Assembly (NCBI GenBank): GCA_003209475.1
Contig: QCQY01000005.1
Coordinates: 1-64,000, forward strand
From: Prochlorococcus sp. AG-459-B06
GTDB taxonomy: Bacteria; Cyanobacteriota; Cyanobacteriia; PCC-6307; Cyanobiaceae
DNA: 64,000 bases
Direction: 5' to 3'
The translations under genes were made by a program, and so were the position numbers. Shown in pieces: positions 48,054 through 59,238 of this stretch; the stretch's first letter is position 1; each line of letters starts with the position of its first letter. Under the pieces are notes generated by a model that had not been told where the DNA came from, did not search any database, and was given only the letters and a program-made list of their open reading frames with translations.

Positions 48054-49125
48054 ACCAGTTCTTTACGACTTCGTCTGACCAGCAGCCATTAATCGAATGG
48101 AAACCATTATGACCTCCTTTTTCAGTTATAAAAATAGTAAATTTATCAATAGATTCTTTTCTTAAATTCAAAGTATCCTTATATGGAACCCAAGGATCAT
48201 CCTTGGCATGAATAAAAAGCATTGGAGGTAATTTTTTTATTGAGTTTTGGATTCTAAATATTGGAGAAGCTTTTACATAATAATCTTCTAAAGAATTAAA
48301 TCCCCAGCTAGGAGCTGTAAATTTCTGATCAAATTCCCTTATACTTTTTAAACTTCTAATTTTTTTTCTTAATTTCTTGTTATTAAGAATTTTGCCTTCA
48401 TCGTTAAATCCGTCCCGTAACTGATTTTTTAAGCGGTGAAGTAACCATTTTTGGTAGATATAATTTCTAGATTTTTCAATACAGAGACTGCATGATGATA
48501 AATCTAAAGGGCTACTAACGCAGGCTAGGCCATTTAAAAGTTTTTCTCCATTGCTTTCATCGTAATCTAAGCAGGCATTTAAAAGAATTGTTCCGCCCAA
48601 AGATAATCCAACTCCGTAAATTGGAAGATTATTCATCTTAATGAGATCTTTAGACTCTAAATTAATAAATTTTTTAAAATAATTAATAGCTGAAATAACA
48701 TCACTGGAACATCTAGCACAATAATTTCCTCTAGCTAAATATCTCGCAGATCCAGATCCTCTTAGATTTAATTTAAGAACTCCAAAACCATTATTTACTA
48801 ATTTCCTAGAGATTCTTCTTAAACCAAACCGTTTAGTTGATCCCCCTAAACCATGTGTAACGATTACAAAACCCCTAAGAGAGTTTAAGTTTTTAGGTAA
48901 TTCTAAAAATCCTAGAAGATAATCACATTCAAATTTTTTAGAAAGAATTTTATTAATCGGAAAGAATATTTTTTTATTTTTTTGTGATTTACCAAAATCA
49001 ATAACAAAAGTATCTCTCAAAGTTTGTAAGTCGCCACCTATCCAAGGTAAGACTTCTCGAAATGGCTTATTTTTTAAGTAATCTGAAAAACTAAAAGATA
49101 TACTATTATTTCTCCCCAACTCCAA
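48040..49125 (-). CDS. YheT-family alpha/beta hydrolase
   Basis: VTHGLGGSTKRFGLRRISRKLV; YGVGLSLGGTILLN. Confidence 0.88.
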   Translation of the reverse strand: MELGRNNSISFSFSDYLKNKPFREVLPWIGGDLQTLRDTFVIDFGKSQKNKKIFFPINKILSKKFECDYLLGFLELPKNLNSLRGFVIVTHGLGGSTKRFGLRRISRKLVNNGFGVLKLNLRGSGSARYLARGNYCARCSSDVISAINYFKKFINLESKDLIKMNNLPIYGVGLSLGGTILLNACLDYDESNGEKLLNGLACVSSPLDLSSCSLCIEKSRNYIYQKWLLHRLKNQLRDGFNDEGKILNNKKLRKKIRSLKSIREFDQKFTAPSWGFNSLEDYYVKASPIFRIQNSIKKLPPMLFIHAKDDPWVPYKDTLNLRKESIDKFTIFITEKGGHNGFHSINGCWSDEVVKNWFMSI

Positions 49126-50545
49126 GATCCTTTAATTCTCCAATTAAATCATTCAGTACCTTTTTTGCATCACCAAAGACCATAGAGGTATTTGGCAGAT
49201 CAAATAAATCATTTTTTATTCCGGAGTAACCTGCACTCATACCTCGTTTAATTACAAATACCGTTCTTGCTTCCTGCACATCAAGAACTGGCATACCATA
49301 TAAAGGAGAAGAGCTATCATTTTTAGCTTGCGGATTAACCACATCATTTGCTCCTAAAACTAACACAACATCCGTTGCAGGAAAATCAGGATTTACAACG
49401 TCCATCTCTTTAAGTTGTTCGTAAGGAACATCTGCTTCTGCTAAAAGTACATTCATATGTCCAGGCATCCTCCCAGCTACAGGATGTATTGCATAAACAA
49501 CTTCAATACCATTTTGTTCTAGTTTTTTTGTCACTTCCCTTAAAGTATGTTGAGCTTGAGCTACTGCAAGACCATAGCCAGGAACAATTATTACCTTATT
49601 AGCTGCTTCTAAAGTCAATGCACATTCTTCAACACTGCAAGAAGTTATATTTGTATATTCTCCTGATCCAGAAGAGGCCGTACTTTGAGCAGACAAAGAT
49701 CCTCCAAAAAGAACTGAGACCAATGATCTATTCATCCCCTTACACATTACTTGAGTAAGTATTAGACCTGCTGCTCCAACCATTGCCCCTGCCACTATCA
49801 AAAGCTGACTATCTACAACGAAACCTGCTGCTGCTGCTGCAATCCCTGAATAGCTATTTAATAAAGATATAACAACTGGCATATCGGCTCCACCAATTGG
49901 CAAAGTAACTCCTATACCTAATAAAGAAGAAACTATAACTAAAAGCCAAATTGAACTTATATTGCCGTTTATCAAATCAAAGAAGGCTATTAAGGAAGCA
50001 ACTGCAAAAACAATATTTACAAAATGTCTAAATTTGCTCTGAGTCCATCCTGGGGTTGACAACCAACCCTGTAACTTTGCCATAGCCACAATTGAACCTG
50101 TGAAAGTTATGGCACCTACAAATATAGAAACAGATATAGAAACTTCGTTAATCAGTGACTTAAAAAAATCAAAATTTTCTTGTCCACCAGATATAGGAAA
50201 AATAGCTACTCCTAAGGCCACTAAAAGTGATGACATTCCTCCACAACCATTGAACAATGCCACTGTCTCAGGCATGGAAGTCATAGGTACTTTTTTTGCA
50301 AGTATTGCTCCGAATAAACTTCCTATGATTGATCCAATTATTATCCAAATCCAAGACTGAATAGCAATTCCAGAAGTACCCAAATAATAAGAAAGTAATC
50401 CTACTACTGATAGCGACATTGCAAATGCAGCTAATCTATTAGCTTCCCTTGCTGATTTTACTTTTGACAAACCTTTTATTCCCAAAGCCAGTAAAAATAC
50501 AGCTAGAAGGTCAATAACGAATTTAATGATTGCAGGTGGATTCAT
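49106..50545 (-). CDS. pntB: NAD(P) transhydrogenase beta subunit
   Basis: VIIVPGYGLAVAQAQHTLRE; HPVAGRMPGHMNVLLAEA. Confidence 0.97.
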   Translation of the reverse strand: MNPPAIIKFVIDLLAVFLLALGIKGLSKVKSAREANRLAAFAMSLSVVGLLSYYLGTSGIAIQSWIWIIIGSIIGSLFGAILAKKVPMTSMPETVALFNGCGGMSSLLVALGVAIFPISGGQENFDFFKSLINEVSISVSIFVGAITFTGSIVAMAKLQGWLSTPGWTQSKFRHFVNIVFAVASLIAFFDLINGNISSIWLLVIVSSLLGIGVTLPIGGADMPVVISLLNSYSGIAAAAAGFVVDSQLLIVAGAMVGAAGLILTQVMCKGMNRSLVSVLFGGSLSAQSTASSGSGEYTNITSCSVEECALTLEAANKVIIVPGYGLAVAQAQHTLREVTKKLEQNGIEVVYAIHPVAGRMPGHMNVLLAEADVPYEQLKEMDVVNPDFPATDVVLVLGANDVVNPQAKNDSSSPLYGMPVLDVQEARTVFVIKRGMSAGYSGIKNDLFDLPNTSMVFGDAKKVLNDLIGELKDLGVGEK

Positions 50546-50554
50546 GTTTAAAAA

Positions 50555-50848
50555 TTACTTCTTATTTGATGGTTTACGACTAAACATCGCAAGCATTCGA
50601 TCAGTTACAAAGAAACCGCCTACAACGTTGAAAAGAGCAAATCCAAGAGAAATTGAACCAATTATTAAAAGTGGTACATTACCTTCTGCTTTTACAATTA
50701 AAGTTAATGCTGCCAGCATTGTTATTCCTGAAATTGCATTTGCTCCGCTCATTAAAGGTGTGTGAAGAGTAGGAGGAACTTTTCCAATTAACTCGAGGCC
50801 TAATAAACTACCAAGTAAAAGAACCCAAAGAAGACTTATAAAAGACAT
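50555..50848 (-). CDS. pntA-2: NAD(P) transhydrogenase alpha-2 (membrane) subunit
   Basis: VPPTLHTPLMSGANAISGI. Confidence 0.96.
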   Translation of the reverse strand: MSFISLLWVLLLGSLLGLELIGKVPPTLHTPLMSGANAISGITMLAALTLIVKAEGNVPLLIIGSISLGFALFNVVGGFFVTDRMLAMFSRKPSNKK

Positions 50849-50860
50849 AATTTTAAAACC

Positions 50861-51991
50861 TCAATTTTCAAAAACTTTATTTTGAAGAACAACTCCTTCA
50901 TCGCTTAATAAACATCCAGAAATGAGTTCATCCTCTTTATCTAATTTAATTACACCATCTTTTATAAATGGTGTAATCAAAGATGTTAAGTTCTTAGCAT
51001 AAAGTGAACTTGCATCATAAGGAACTGATGAAGGTAATTCTCCCGCTCCTATAAGTTTTACCCCATCTTTTATAATAGTTTCATTTGATTTTGTTCCTTC
51101 GCAGTTACCTCCTTGCGAAACTGCCAAATCAATCACTACTGCACCAGGCCTCATTTTTTCAATCATGGGAGAGTCTATTAAAACAGGAGACTTTTTACCC
51201 AAAACTTGCGCTGTGCAGATAGCTACATCTGCTTCAGATAAATATTTAGTTAAAGTAGCCTTCTGTTTTGAAAGGAATTCGGGTGTTACAGCTTTTGCAT
51301 AACCTCCGGCCTCTCCAGGTTTTTCGTCAACTTCAGGAAGTTCTATAAATCTTGCTCCGAGGGACTCTACTTGTTCCTTAACAGCAGGTCTAATATCTGA
51401 TACAAAAACTATTGCACCAAGTCTTTTTGCTGTGGCAACAGCCTGCAATCCTGCAACGCCTCCACCAAGAACCACTACTTTGGCAGGCTGGACGGTGCCT
51501 GCTGCAGTCATAAGCATTGGGAAATATCTATCCAACTCACTTGCAGCTAAAAGAACTGCTTTGTATCCTGCGATATTGGCCTGTGAAGAAAGAACATCAG
51601 AAGATTGAGCTCTACTAATCCTCGGAAGCAACTCTAGTGATAAAGCTGAAATCTTATTACTTTTTATAATCCTAAAAAGTTCTTTATTACCATATGGGTT
51701 AAGAAGACCAAGAAGAACAGCCCCTTTCTTTAATTTAGTTAATTTAACCTCTGATGGAGTATGAACACAAAATATTAAGTCTGCCTCACCCCAAATGTTT
51801 TGATTTAAGTCATTGATTATTGTGCCACCAGACCCTTCATATGATAAGTCACTAAATCCTGATAATTTCCCAGCTGAACTTTCAATATAAACATCACATC
51901 CAAGGTTTTTTAATTTTTTTACAGTCTCTGGGGTAGCTGAAACTCTCCTTTCACCAGAGTTTGTTTCAGAAGGAATAAGTATCTTTGTCAA
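50861..51991 (-). CDS. pntA-1: NAD(P) transhydrogenase alpha-1 subunit
   Basis: PSETNSGERRVSATPETV; VVLGGGVAGLQAVATAKRLGA. Confidence 0.97.
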   Translation of the reverse strand: MTKILIPSETNSGERRVSATPETVKKLKNLGCDVYIESSAGKLSGFSDLSYEGSGGTIINDLNQNIWGEADLIFCVHTPSEVKLTKLKKGAVLLGLLNPYGNKELFRIIKSNKISALSLELLPRISRAQSSDVLSSQANIAGYKAVLLAASELDRYFPMLMTAAGTVQPAKVVVLGGGVAGLQAVATAKRLGAIVFVSDIRPAVKEQVESLGARFIELPEVDEKPGEAGGYAKAVTPEFLSKQKATLTKYLSEADVAICTAQVLGKKSPVLIDSPMIEKMRPGAVVIDLAVSQGGNCEGTKSNETIIKDGVKLIGAGELPSSVPYDASSLYAKNLTSLITPFIKDGVIKLDKEDELISGCLLSDEGVVLQNKVFEN

Positions 51992-52117
51992 TTTATTTAT
52001 TTTTTTAACATACTAAATATAAATTGAAGAAAGTCAAAAGTCTTGGATTTTTGTTAAAAATATATTTTCTTTTCTATAAAAAATAGCTATCTAGAATATA
52101 TAAGTACCAATAATCTA

Positions 52118-52696
52118 ATGAGTTTAAAAGCAATCGAATGTCCTGATGGGGTATGTCATAGTCATCATGGTGGTCATGCTGTTCCCAGACAAGCTATGAA
52201 GAAAAATCTAGAAAAGCATGGTAAAGACTGGTGCGAGAAATTAGCAGAAAGGATTTATGAAATGTCAGTTGATACGTATTCACAGACAGTCATGCCCAGC
52301 CTCCACTCAGCAGGTTGGCAAAGAAGACATTTAGATTGGGAATTCAAGCTAGCAGAAAATGATTCTGAACCTGATGAGACTCTTGTTGAGGGTATTATCA
52401 ATGCCACAGAAAGCTTCTTAAGAAGTAGTGAGGTGCATCGATTATTTATTCAAGAATTAGTTCAGGGTACATTTGAAGAAGCAAATGACAAAAAAATAAT
52501 TTCTAAAGCAATAAAATCTATTATTGAAGAAGAAATTGTTATTACACTAAGAGAAAAGAGGGAAACTCTTTTGAAGAAAATTTCTGCAAAATTAGTATCA
52601 GAAGAAAAAGTTAGCGAGGAACTTGCAATAAATTCAGCCAAAGAGGGCTTCGAGGAAGTTGAAAGACTACTTGCGAATCACAGCGAAGCTGTTTAA
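52118..52696 (+). CDS. Conserved hypothetical protein
   Basis: 192 aa ORF with N-terminal CPDGVCHSHHGGH. Confidence 0.7.
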   Translation: MSLKAIECPDGVCHSHHGGHAVPRQAMKKNLEKHGKDWCEKLAERIYEMSVDTYSQTVMPSLHSAGWQRRHLDWEFKLAENDSEPDETLVEGIINATESFLRSSEVHRLFIQELVQGTFEEANDKKIISKAIKSIIEEEIVITLREKRETLLKKISAKLVSEEKVSEELAINSAKEGFEEVERLLANHSEAV

Positions 52697-52848
52697 CTCT
52701 AATTCTTTATGTTTTCTTTAATATTGGCGCAAAAATCCTCTCAAATATAAATTAAACATTAAATTATTGTTTGGAAGTACAAAGTTGTAACTTATTAGAC
52801 AATTATTATGTTCCTTAATATGTTTACCTATAATGAACATCTTAAATC

Positions 52849-53076
52849 TTGATGGAAAATTTCATTAGAAAAAGGATCGATATTGCGACCTGTTGGGCCA
52901 CCAATAGAATTTCTGTAATGGATACTTTAGAAAAATATGAGGATAGTTATGCTATCGCTGAAGAATTTAGAGAGTGGATATTACATATTGGAGAAAAAAA
53001 CGAAAATTTAAGAGATTCTGTTTTAAATTTTCCAAAGGAACTAAAAGAATTATTAGACTCAAAAGTTAACGATTAA
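52849..53076 (+). CDS. Hypothetical protein
   Basis: 75 aa ORF. Confidence 0.6.
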   Translation: MMENFIRKRIDIATCWATNRISVMDTLEKYEDSYAIAEEFREWILHIGEKNENLRDSVLNFPKELKELLDSKVND

Positions 53077-53155
53077 ATAATAAATTCATCGTGTAAAACC
53101 CGACCTTCAATGTTTAGGTTTATTTATTATTATTGATAATGACATATATAGATAA

Positions 53156-54532
53156 ATGGTAAATAAAGAGAAAACTTCAAAAGTAGAAAATCTTGTAATT
53201 ATAGGTTCTGGACCTGCAGGTTACACAGCTGCTATATATGCAGCACGAGCAAATCTTCAGCCTTTGCTTGTAACAGGATTTAATTCCGGTGGCATTCCTG
53301 GTGGGCAATTAATGACCACAACATTTGTTGAAAATTATCCAGGCTTCCCCGATGGTGTACTAGGTCCTGAATTAATGGACCTAATGAAGGCTCAAGCAGA
53401 AAGATGGGGTACAAATCTATATGAAAGTGATGTTGTCTCAATTAATACTGATTTACATCCATTTGAATTAAAAACTCTAGAAGGGACTATAAAAGCAAAC
53501 TCAATTATTATTGCGACTGGAGCAAGTGCAAATAGATTAGGCGTAATAAATGAAGATAAATTCTGGAGTAAAGGAATAAGCGCTTGTGCAATTTGTGATG
53601 GGGCAACTCCACAATTCAGAAATGAAGAATTAGCTGTTATAGGAGGTGGGGACTCTGCATGTGAAGAAGCAGCATACCTAACAAAATATGGTAGCAAAGT
53701 GCACTTGATTGTTAGATCAGAGAAATTAAGAGCCAGCGCAGCAATGGTTGATAGAGTAAAAGCTAATCCAAAAATAGAAATCCACTGGAATACAAAAGTA
53801 GAACAAGCTGATGGCTCTGAATGGCTTGAGAAGATAGAAACTATACACTCTCAAGAGGGTAAAGGGGAGATCGATATTAAGGGTCTTTTTTATGCAATAG
53901 GACATACACCTAATACAAAGTTTTTAGGTGAAAAAATTGATTTAGATAATAAAGGATATATTGCTTGCAAATCAGGTCGACCAGAGACATCTGTTGAAGG
54001 CATTTTCGCAGCAGGTGACGTTGTTGATTCAGAGTGGAGACAAGGAGTTACTGCTGCAGGAACAGGCTGCATGGCAGCATTAGCTGCTGAAAGGTGGCTA
54101 GCTGAGAAAAACTTAGCAAAAACTATAGTCAGAGAAACGCCCGAACCAGAAAAAAAACTTAATTCTTCAAATTTTAATGAAGATGAAGTTAATGAAGAAA
54201 CCTTTGATTTAAACGCTGAATGGCAAAAAGGCAGTTATGCATTAAGGAAACTTTATCACGAGAGCAAAAAACCCTTATTAGTTATTTTTAGCTCCCCAAG
54301 CTGCGGCCCATGTCATGTTTTGAAACCTCAATTAAAAAGAATAATTAGAGAACTTGACGGTGCAGTGCTCGGGGTTGAAATAGATATTGATAAAAATCAA
54401 GATATTGCAAAACAAGCTGGCATTAAGGGCACACCAACAGTTCAACTTTTTAAAGAAAAATTATTAAAAAAACAATGGCAAGGTGTTAAACAAAGAAGTG
54501 AGTTTAAAGAAGCGATAAAAAATATTATTTAA
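53156..54532 (+). CDS. trxB: Thioredoxin reductase fused to C-terminal thioredoxin domain (NTRC-like)
   Basis: [23 protein letters not shown] active site; C-terminal [18 protein letters not shown]. Confidence 0.96.
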   Translation: MVNKEKTSKVENLVIIGSGPAGYTAAIYAARANLQPLLVTGFNSGGIPGGQLMTTTFVENYPGFPDGVLGPELMDLMKAQAERWGTNLYESDVVSINTDLHPFELKTLEGTIKANSIIIATGASANRLGVINEDKFWSKGISACAICDGATPQFRNEELAVIGGGDSACEEAAYLTKYGSKVHLIVRSEKLRASAAMVDRVKANPKIEIHWNTKVEQADGSEWLEKIETIHSQEGKGEIDIKGLFYAIGHTPNTKFLGEKIDLDNKGYIACKSGRPETSVEGIFAAGDVVDSEWRQGVTAAGTGCMAALAAERWLAEKNLAKTIVRETPEPEKKLNSSNFNEDEVNEETFDLNAEWQKGSYALRKLYHESKKPLLVIFSSPSCGPCHVLKPQLKRIIRELDGAVLGVEIDIDKNQDIAKQAGIKGTPTVQLFKEKLLKKQWQGVKQRSEFKEAIKNII

Positions 54533-54541
54533 AGTAACTTT

Positions 54542-54808
54542 TTATTTATTATTTCTCTTAGGATTATTTTTATTAGTAGTAGGTCTAGCATTACCTGCAT
54601 TTCTCTCTCTATAAGTTATCCTCCCTCTAGAGAGATCATAAGGACTTATCTCAACTAACACTTTATCTCCAGCTAATAGTTTAATTCTAAATTTAGTCAA
54701 TTTACCTGCAGCTCTGCATAAACATTTATGACCTTCAGGTTGTTCTAAGGTAACCAAATAAAAGCCATTCCCTTGCTCTTTTTCTATTACACCTGAAGTT
54801 TCAATCAT
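54542..54808 (-). CDS. infA: Translation initiation factor IF-1
   Basis: S1-fold KFRIKLLAGDKVLVEISPYDLSRGRITYR. Confidence 0.9.
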   Translation of the reverse strand: MIETSGVIEKEQGNGFYLVTLEQPEGHKCLCRAAGKLTKFRIKLLAGDKVLVEISPYDLSRGRITYRERNAGNARPTTNKNNPKRNNK

Positions 54809-54901
54809 TAATTAATCTTTTTACTAAGTTAATATTATCAGAAAAAGATTGGCCAAAATTGATTTAAGAAAAATTACATACGTATAAATATGAAATTCAA
54901 T

Positions 54902-55114
54902 TCAAATTGAAAATTTAATTTCATTTATTATTTGAAGTTGACCATAGTAAAAATTTGCTTTCGCAACTTTTTCAGAATCTTCTAATTGATCAAAAAAAAC
55001 AAAGCCAAGGCTTTCCCATAATGAAGATCCGCAAACATTATTCAGTTCATTTTTTGCTTCTTTTGCAAAAATATCTAATTTTCTTTCAAGATTTTTAGAT
55101 TTAGAAACAGACAT
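54902..55114 (-). CDS. Hypothetical protein
   Basis: 70 aa ORF. Confidence 0.55.
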   Translation of the reverse strand: MSVSKSKNLERKLDIFAKEAKNELNNVCGSSLWESLGFVFFDQLEDSEKVAKANFYYGQLQIINEIKFSI

Positions 55115-55168
55115 GATTGGAAATATTAATATAGTACAAATATACTATAAAAGTCTAAAATCGCAATA

Positions 55169-56131
55169 TTAAAAAGGTAATCTCTTTTTTTCTTCAATAT
55201 TTAGATCAGCTTCCATTTCCCTTAATCTTTTAAGTATTTGTTGGTAGTATTCTTTTATATAGCTCTCTAATGATGTCATATTTTCTTTTTTTAGTTCCAA
55301 TATTTCGTAAGTTTTGCTCATGTCAGCATCTAATGAAACACCACTACTAGTCACTTCAGCAAAAGACAATCTTTCAGCAACATTTAAAGAATCTTGGAAA
55401 AAGGAAACTACTTTTTGAGTGAGACTAATTAGGAAGGGGGAAACTCTAAAAATTTTAGCCTTCTTTTCACTATATTTTTCACATAAAGATATAACTTCGT
55501 TTGAATCCCATGCTTTGGGACCTACTAATGGCAATGATGCTCTGTGAGTTTTTGGATTATTTACTGCTGCTACTACAACTTTCGCCATATCTTGAGTATT
55601 CATATAAGAAATTTTAGTTGGCGTCCCACTCATCCATACTGCTTGACTGTCCAAGATTGGTATAGCAAATTGACCAATAACTCCTTGCATAAAAGCTGCA
55701 CATTTGAAGATTGTATAGTCTAAGTCAGATTTCTCAAGAAGTTTTTCAGTGCAAAATTTAATGTCCATCAAAGGAACATTTCTAAACTTTTCTGTTAGAA
55801 GAATGGAAAGGAATATTACCCTTTTTACATTTAAAGATTCGCAAGCATTAAATAAGTTAAGTTTTCCATCCCAATCTATTTCATAAATACTTTTAGGATC
55901 ATCTGGCCTGCTAGTCGCTGCATCAATAACTACTTCAATATCTTGCAATGCATATTCAATATCAGAAGGATTTATTAAATTACCTTTTGTTAGTTCACAA
56001 CCCCATTCTTGTAGAAAAGAAGCTTTTCTTGGGTTTCTTACAAAACATCTTACTTCATGTCCATCATCTATAGCTTGCTTTGCTATTTGTCTACCAAGAG
56101 TCCCAGTTGCTCCTACTAAAAGAATCTTCAT
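55169..56131 (-). CDS. ycf39: NmrA/Ycf39-family NAD-dependent epimerase-like protein
   Basis: MKILLVGATGTLGRQIAKQAIDDGHEVRCFVRNPRKA. Confidence 0.88.
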   Translation of the reverse strand: MKILLVGATGTLGRQIAKQAIDDGHEVRCFVRNPRKASFLQEWGCELTKGNLINPSDIEYALQDIEVVIDAATSRPDDPKSIYEIDWDGKLNLFNACESLNVKRVIFLSILLTEKFRNVPLMDIKFCTEKLLEKSDLDYTIFKCAAFMQGVIGQFAIPILDSQAVWMSGTPTKISYMNTQDMAKVVVAAVNNPKTHRASLPLVGPKAWDSNEVISLCEKYSEKKAKIFRVSPFLISLTQKVVSFFQDSLNVAERLSFAEVTSSGVSLDADMSKTYEILELKKENMTSLESYIKEYYQQILKRLREMEADLNIEEKKRLPF

Positions 56132-56188
56132 ATTTAAGATTTACTTAACTTTTAGACCATAACTCAAATTGTAATGTATTCGTGAGAA

Positions 56189-56287
56189 TCAATCTCCCTG
56201 AAACTTCAATAACAAAGCACCACCAACCAATCCTATTGGTATGAGAATCCAAAAAACTGCTGCAATACTAAAAATTTCTTTAGCCAT
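56189..56287 (-). CDS. petM: Cytochrome b6f complex subunit PetM
   Basis: [32 protein letters not shown]; next to ycf39-like gene. Confidence 0.92.
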
Positions 56288-56379
56288 AGTAAAATCTAAT
56301 AATTACTATAATTTACATTTAATATACATTTATTTGTTAAAAAAGTAGATAATGCAAATATCTTGAAAATTTTTAATAT

Positions 56380-57321
56380 ATGAATAATAATTTTAAGGAA
56401 AATATAAACATACCTAATTACTGGAATTGGAATGGTTTTAAAATTTGTTGGAGTGTTATAGGCGAAGATAATGAAATCCCAATCATCTTTCTCCATGGAT
56501 TTGGCGCTAGTCGAAAACATTGGAGAAACAATTTAGAATATTTTGCGAAAAGGAATTGTGCCTCCTATTCTTTGGACTTAATAGGATTTGGTGACTCAGA
56601 TCAACCGGGGATAAGACAAATTGGAAGATTAAATAATGAGATTTGGTGTGATCAAGTGAAAGACTTTATTTCACAGGTGATAAGACCGAAGAATTCGGGG
56701 AAAGTCATTCTTATTGGAAATTCCTTAGGTTCACTAGTCGCTTTAACATGTGCTGTTACATTAGAGGACCAGATTGCAACGGTGATTGCATCGCCTCTGC
56801 CAGATCAAATTCAAGAAAATAAAAAGTCGATCACAAAAAAATCATTATTTAAAAAATTTAAAAATGAATTTATAAGAGTATTTTTTATTTTTTTCCCTCT
56901 AGAAATTATTTTATTTTTCATAACCAAATTAGGAGTAATAAACTTTGGTCTAAATTCTGCCTATTTTAAAAAAGATAATATTGATCCTGAACTAATAGAT
57001 TTGGTAACAAAACCAGTGTTAAGGAGAACTTCAGCTAGATCATTAAGAGCAATGTGTATTGGAATGTCTTCAAGAGATGAAACTTTTCAAGCTTCTTACC
57101 TTTTGAGAAAACTTAGCACCTCAAAAAAAGTTCCTTTTTTATTGATTTGGGGAGAAAAAGATAATTTCATTCCTTTGTTTGTTGGTAAAAAGATTGCAAA
57201 TTTTCATAGATGGGTAAAACTAAAAATAGTATCCAATTCAGGGCATTGTATCCATGATGAAGACCCTTCAGTATTTAATAGAATTTCTTATGAATGGATT
57301 AGAGATTTAAAAACCTATTAA
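56380..57321 (+). CDS. Alpha/beta hydrolase
   Basis: IIFLHGFGASRKHWRNN; LIGNSLGSLVAL; SGHCIHDEDP. Confidence 0.92.
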   Translation: MNNNFKENINIPNYWNWNGFKICWSVIGEDNEIPIIFLHGFGASRKHWRNNLEYFAKRNCASYSLDLIGFGDSDQPGIRQIGRLNNEIWCDQVKDFISQVIRPKNSGKVILIGNSLGSLVALTCAVTLEDQIATVIASPLPDQIQENKKSITKKSLFKKFKNEFIRVFFIFFPLEIILFFITKLGVINFGLNSAYFKKDNIDPELIDLVTKPVLRRTSARSLRAMCIGMSSRDETFQASYLLRKLSTSKKVPFLLIWGEKDNFIPLFVGKKIANFHRWVKLKIVSNSGHCIHDEDPSVFNRISYEWIRDLKTY

Positions 57322-57324
57322 AAT

Positions 57325-57849
57325 ATGAAACATACATTATCAGTTCTTGTAGAAGATGAATCTGGAGCCTTGAGTAGAATCTCAGGTCTCTTTGCTAGAA
57401 GGGGGTTCAACATAGATAGCCTTGCTGTAGGGCCTGCAGAATCTAAAGGGATTTCAAGGTTGACAATGGTAGTAGAAGGTGATGATGAAACTCTTCAACA
57501 AATGACTAAGCAACTTAATAAGTTATTTAATGTTCTGGGAGTTGTAGATTTTACTAGTCTCGCAGCTGTTGAGAGGGAATTGATGTTACTAAAAGTTTCA
57601 TCTAAAGAAGATACCAGGAGTAATATCCTTGATATAGTACAGATTTTCCGTGCAAAAGTTGTTGATGTATCAGATATGGCCTTGACTCTTGAGGTAGTTG
57701 GAGATCCTGGTAAGTTAGTTGCTTTAGAGAAATTACTCGAGCCATATGGCATCCTTGAAATAGCGAGGACTGGTAAGGTAGCTCTTAAACGCTCTTCGGG
57801 AGTTAATACAGAAATGTTGAAAATAAATAAATATTCTCTAGAAATTTAA
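57325..57849 (+). CDS. ilvH: Acetolactate synthase small subunit
   Basis: [37 protein letters not shown]. Confidence 0.97.
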   Translation: MKHTLSVLVEDESGALSRISGLFARRGFNIDSLAVGPAESKGISRLTMVVEGDDETLQQMTKQLNKLFNVLGVVDFTSLAAVERELMLLKVSSKEDTRSNILDIVQIFRAKVVDVSDMALTLEVVGDPGKLVALEKLLEPYGILEIARTGKVALKRSSGVNTEMLKINKYSLEI

Positions 57850-58457
57850 TTAGTTATCTGGACTGCCTTGATGTAGTCTTCTTTATTGATTTTTTTGAGT
57901 ACATCTAATCCTTTAATAATCTTTCCAAAAATCGAATATCTTCCATCTAGTTCTGGGATCTTACTAGTTACAAAAAAGAATTCAGTAGATGAAGACATAT
58001 TCTTACCGCTCTTAACCATAGCGATTGAACCACTTTCAAAAGTATTAACTAAATTTTCAGTTTCATTAGGATTTTTTATCTGATAATTATATCTTGGTTT
58101 ATTTTCTTCTATGAATGTTATTTCTAGAGGTATTGATGGACTTATCTTATTTAGGTTTTGTTTTCGTTCAATATAAAGTTTATTTCCTGAATAAACACCG
58201 CCATGTATAAAACTTATTTGGGGATAATTTATTATTTTATAAAATTTTTGATTTGCGTAAATATTATTATCTATGTTTTCCAGAAAGTTTGATACTGTGA
58301 CTGGGTTATGTTTACCAAATAATAAAACCTCAAAATTACCTTTTGAAGTTATGAAATTGACTACTTTATTACTCTGAATACAACTAAATTTAAGTTTTTT
58401 GCAGTAATAATTTGAATCAAACTGTTTTTTATAACTACAAGCTTGCATCAAAAACAA
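57846..58457 (-). CDS. Cyclophilin-type peptidyl-prolyl isomerase
   Basis: [44 protein letters not shown]. Confidence 0.88.
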   Translation of the reverse strand: MFLMQACSYKKQFDSNYYCKKLKFSCIQSNKVVNFITSKGNFEVLLFGKHNPVTVSNFLENIDNNIYANQKFYKIINYPQISFIHGGVYSGNKLYIERKQNLNKISPSIPLEITFIEENKPRYNYQIKNPNETENLVNTFESGSIAMVKSGKNMSSSTEFFFVTSKIPELDGRYSIFGKIIKGLDVLKKINKEDYIKAVQITN

Positions 58458-58498
58458 AACCTGTACAAAAGATAATATTCTTAAAAAATATTTTTTTT

Positions 58499-59056
58499 TT
58501 ATTTTAAACCCTCCAAATTAACATCCAAAAATTTGGCCAGACGAGCTCCTTCTTCTTCAACTTGCAGCAGTGGTTTTAGTTCACCTGCTCCGCTTAAGGG
58601 GAGAGGTTTTTTTCTACCTTTTAGTACTAGGGCAATTCTTCTTCTGGGATTAAATCCCTCACTTATATCCAACTTAACCGATTTAATCTCATCGAAATTT
58701 AATTTAACTTCAATATCTTTGAGTAATCCTTTTCTTTTTATTTCTACAGATTTTGATGATTTATCAAAATAATTACTTCCTGAACCGAAGTTTATGTAAA
58801 CCAAATACCACAAGTAAAAATTAAGTAAATTGGCTATTACTCCATATGCTCCCATTATTATCCCTTGAGGGATAAATAATAAAGTTGAAGGATTTCCTAA
58901 AGGTAATAAATCCTTCCCTGTGTAGCTGGATATAGAAGCTAAAAGAAAACCAATACCTCCTATCGTTAGCATTCCTCCAATGATATAATTTGAAATTTTT
59001 CTTGATCCACCAATTTTTTGTTCGATTTTATCGAAAGACGTGAGGTCTGAATTCAT
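58499..59056 (-). CDS. ycf4: Photosystem I assembly protein Ycf4
   Basis: GGSRKISNYIIGGMLTIGGIGFLLASISSY; FIPQGIIMGAYG. Confidence 0.95.
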   Translation of the reverse strand: MNSDLTSFDKIEQKIGGSRKISNYIIGGMLTIGGIGFLLASISSYTGKDLLPLGNPSTLLFIPQGIIMGAYGVIANLLNFYLWYLVYINFGSGSNYFDKSSKSVEIKRKGLLKDIEVKLNFDEIKSVKLDISEGFNPRRRIALVLKGRKKPLPLSGAGELKPLLQVEEEGARLAKFLDVNLEGLK

Positions 59057-59238
59057 TTTTATCCTTTTTAAAGCCTAATTCAGATAATTTAACAAACTTA
59101 GGGAGTATTCTTACCTAATTTTTAATAAAAAAGTCAGGAAAGCTTTACAAGGCATTTCAGATATACAAATATTTCCCCACATTACTCTCAATCTTTGTTA
59201 CAGTCACTGCGTATCCCGAAGCTAAAAAACGATTTCTC

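Noticed and set aside
52761-52800. GTACAAAGTTGTAAC as an NtcA site upstream of 52849
   Set aside because: One mismatch to the consensus and no -10 at appropriate spacing; likely background
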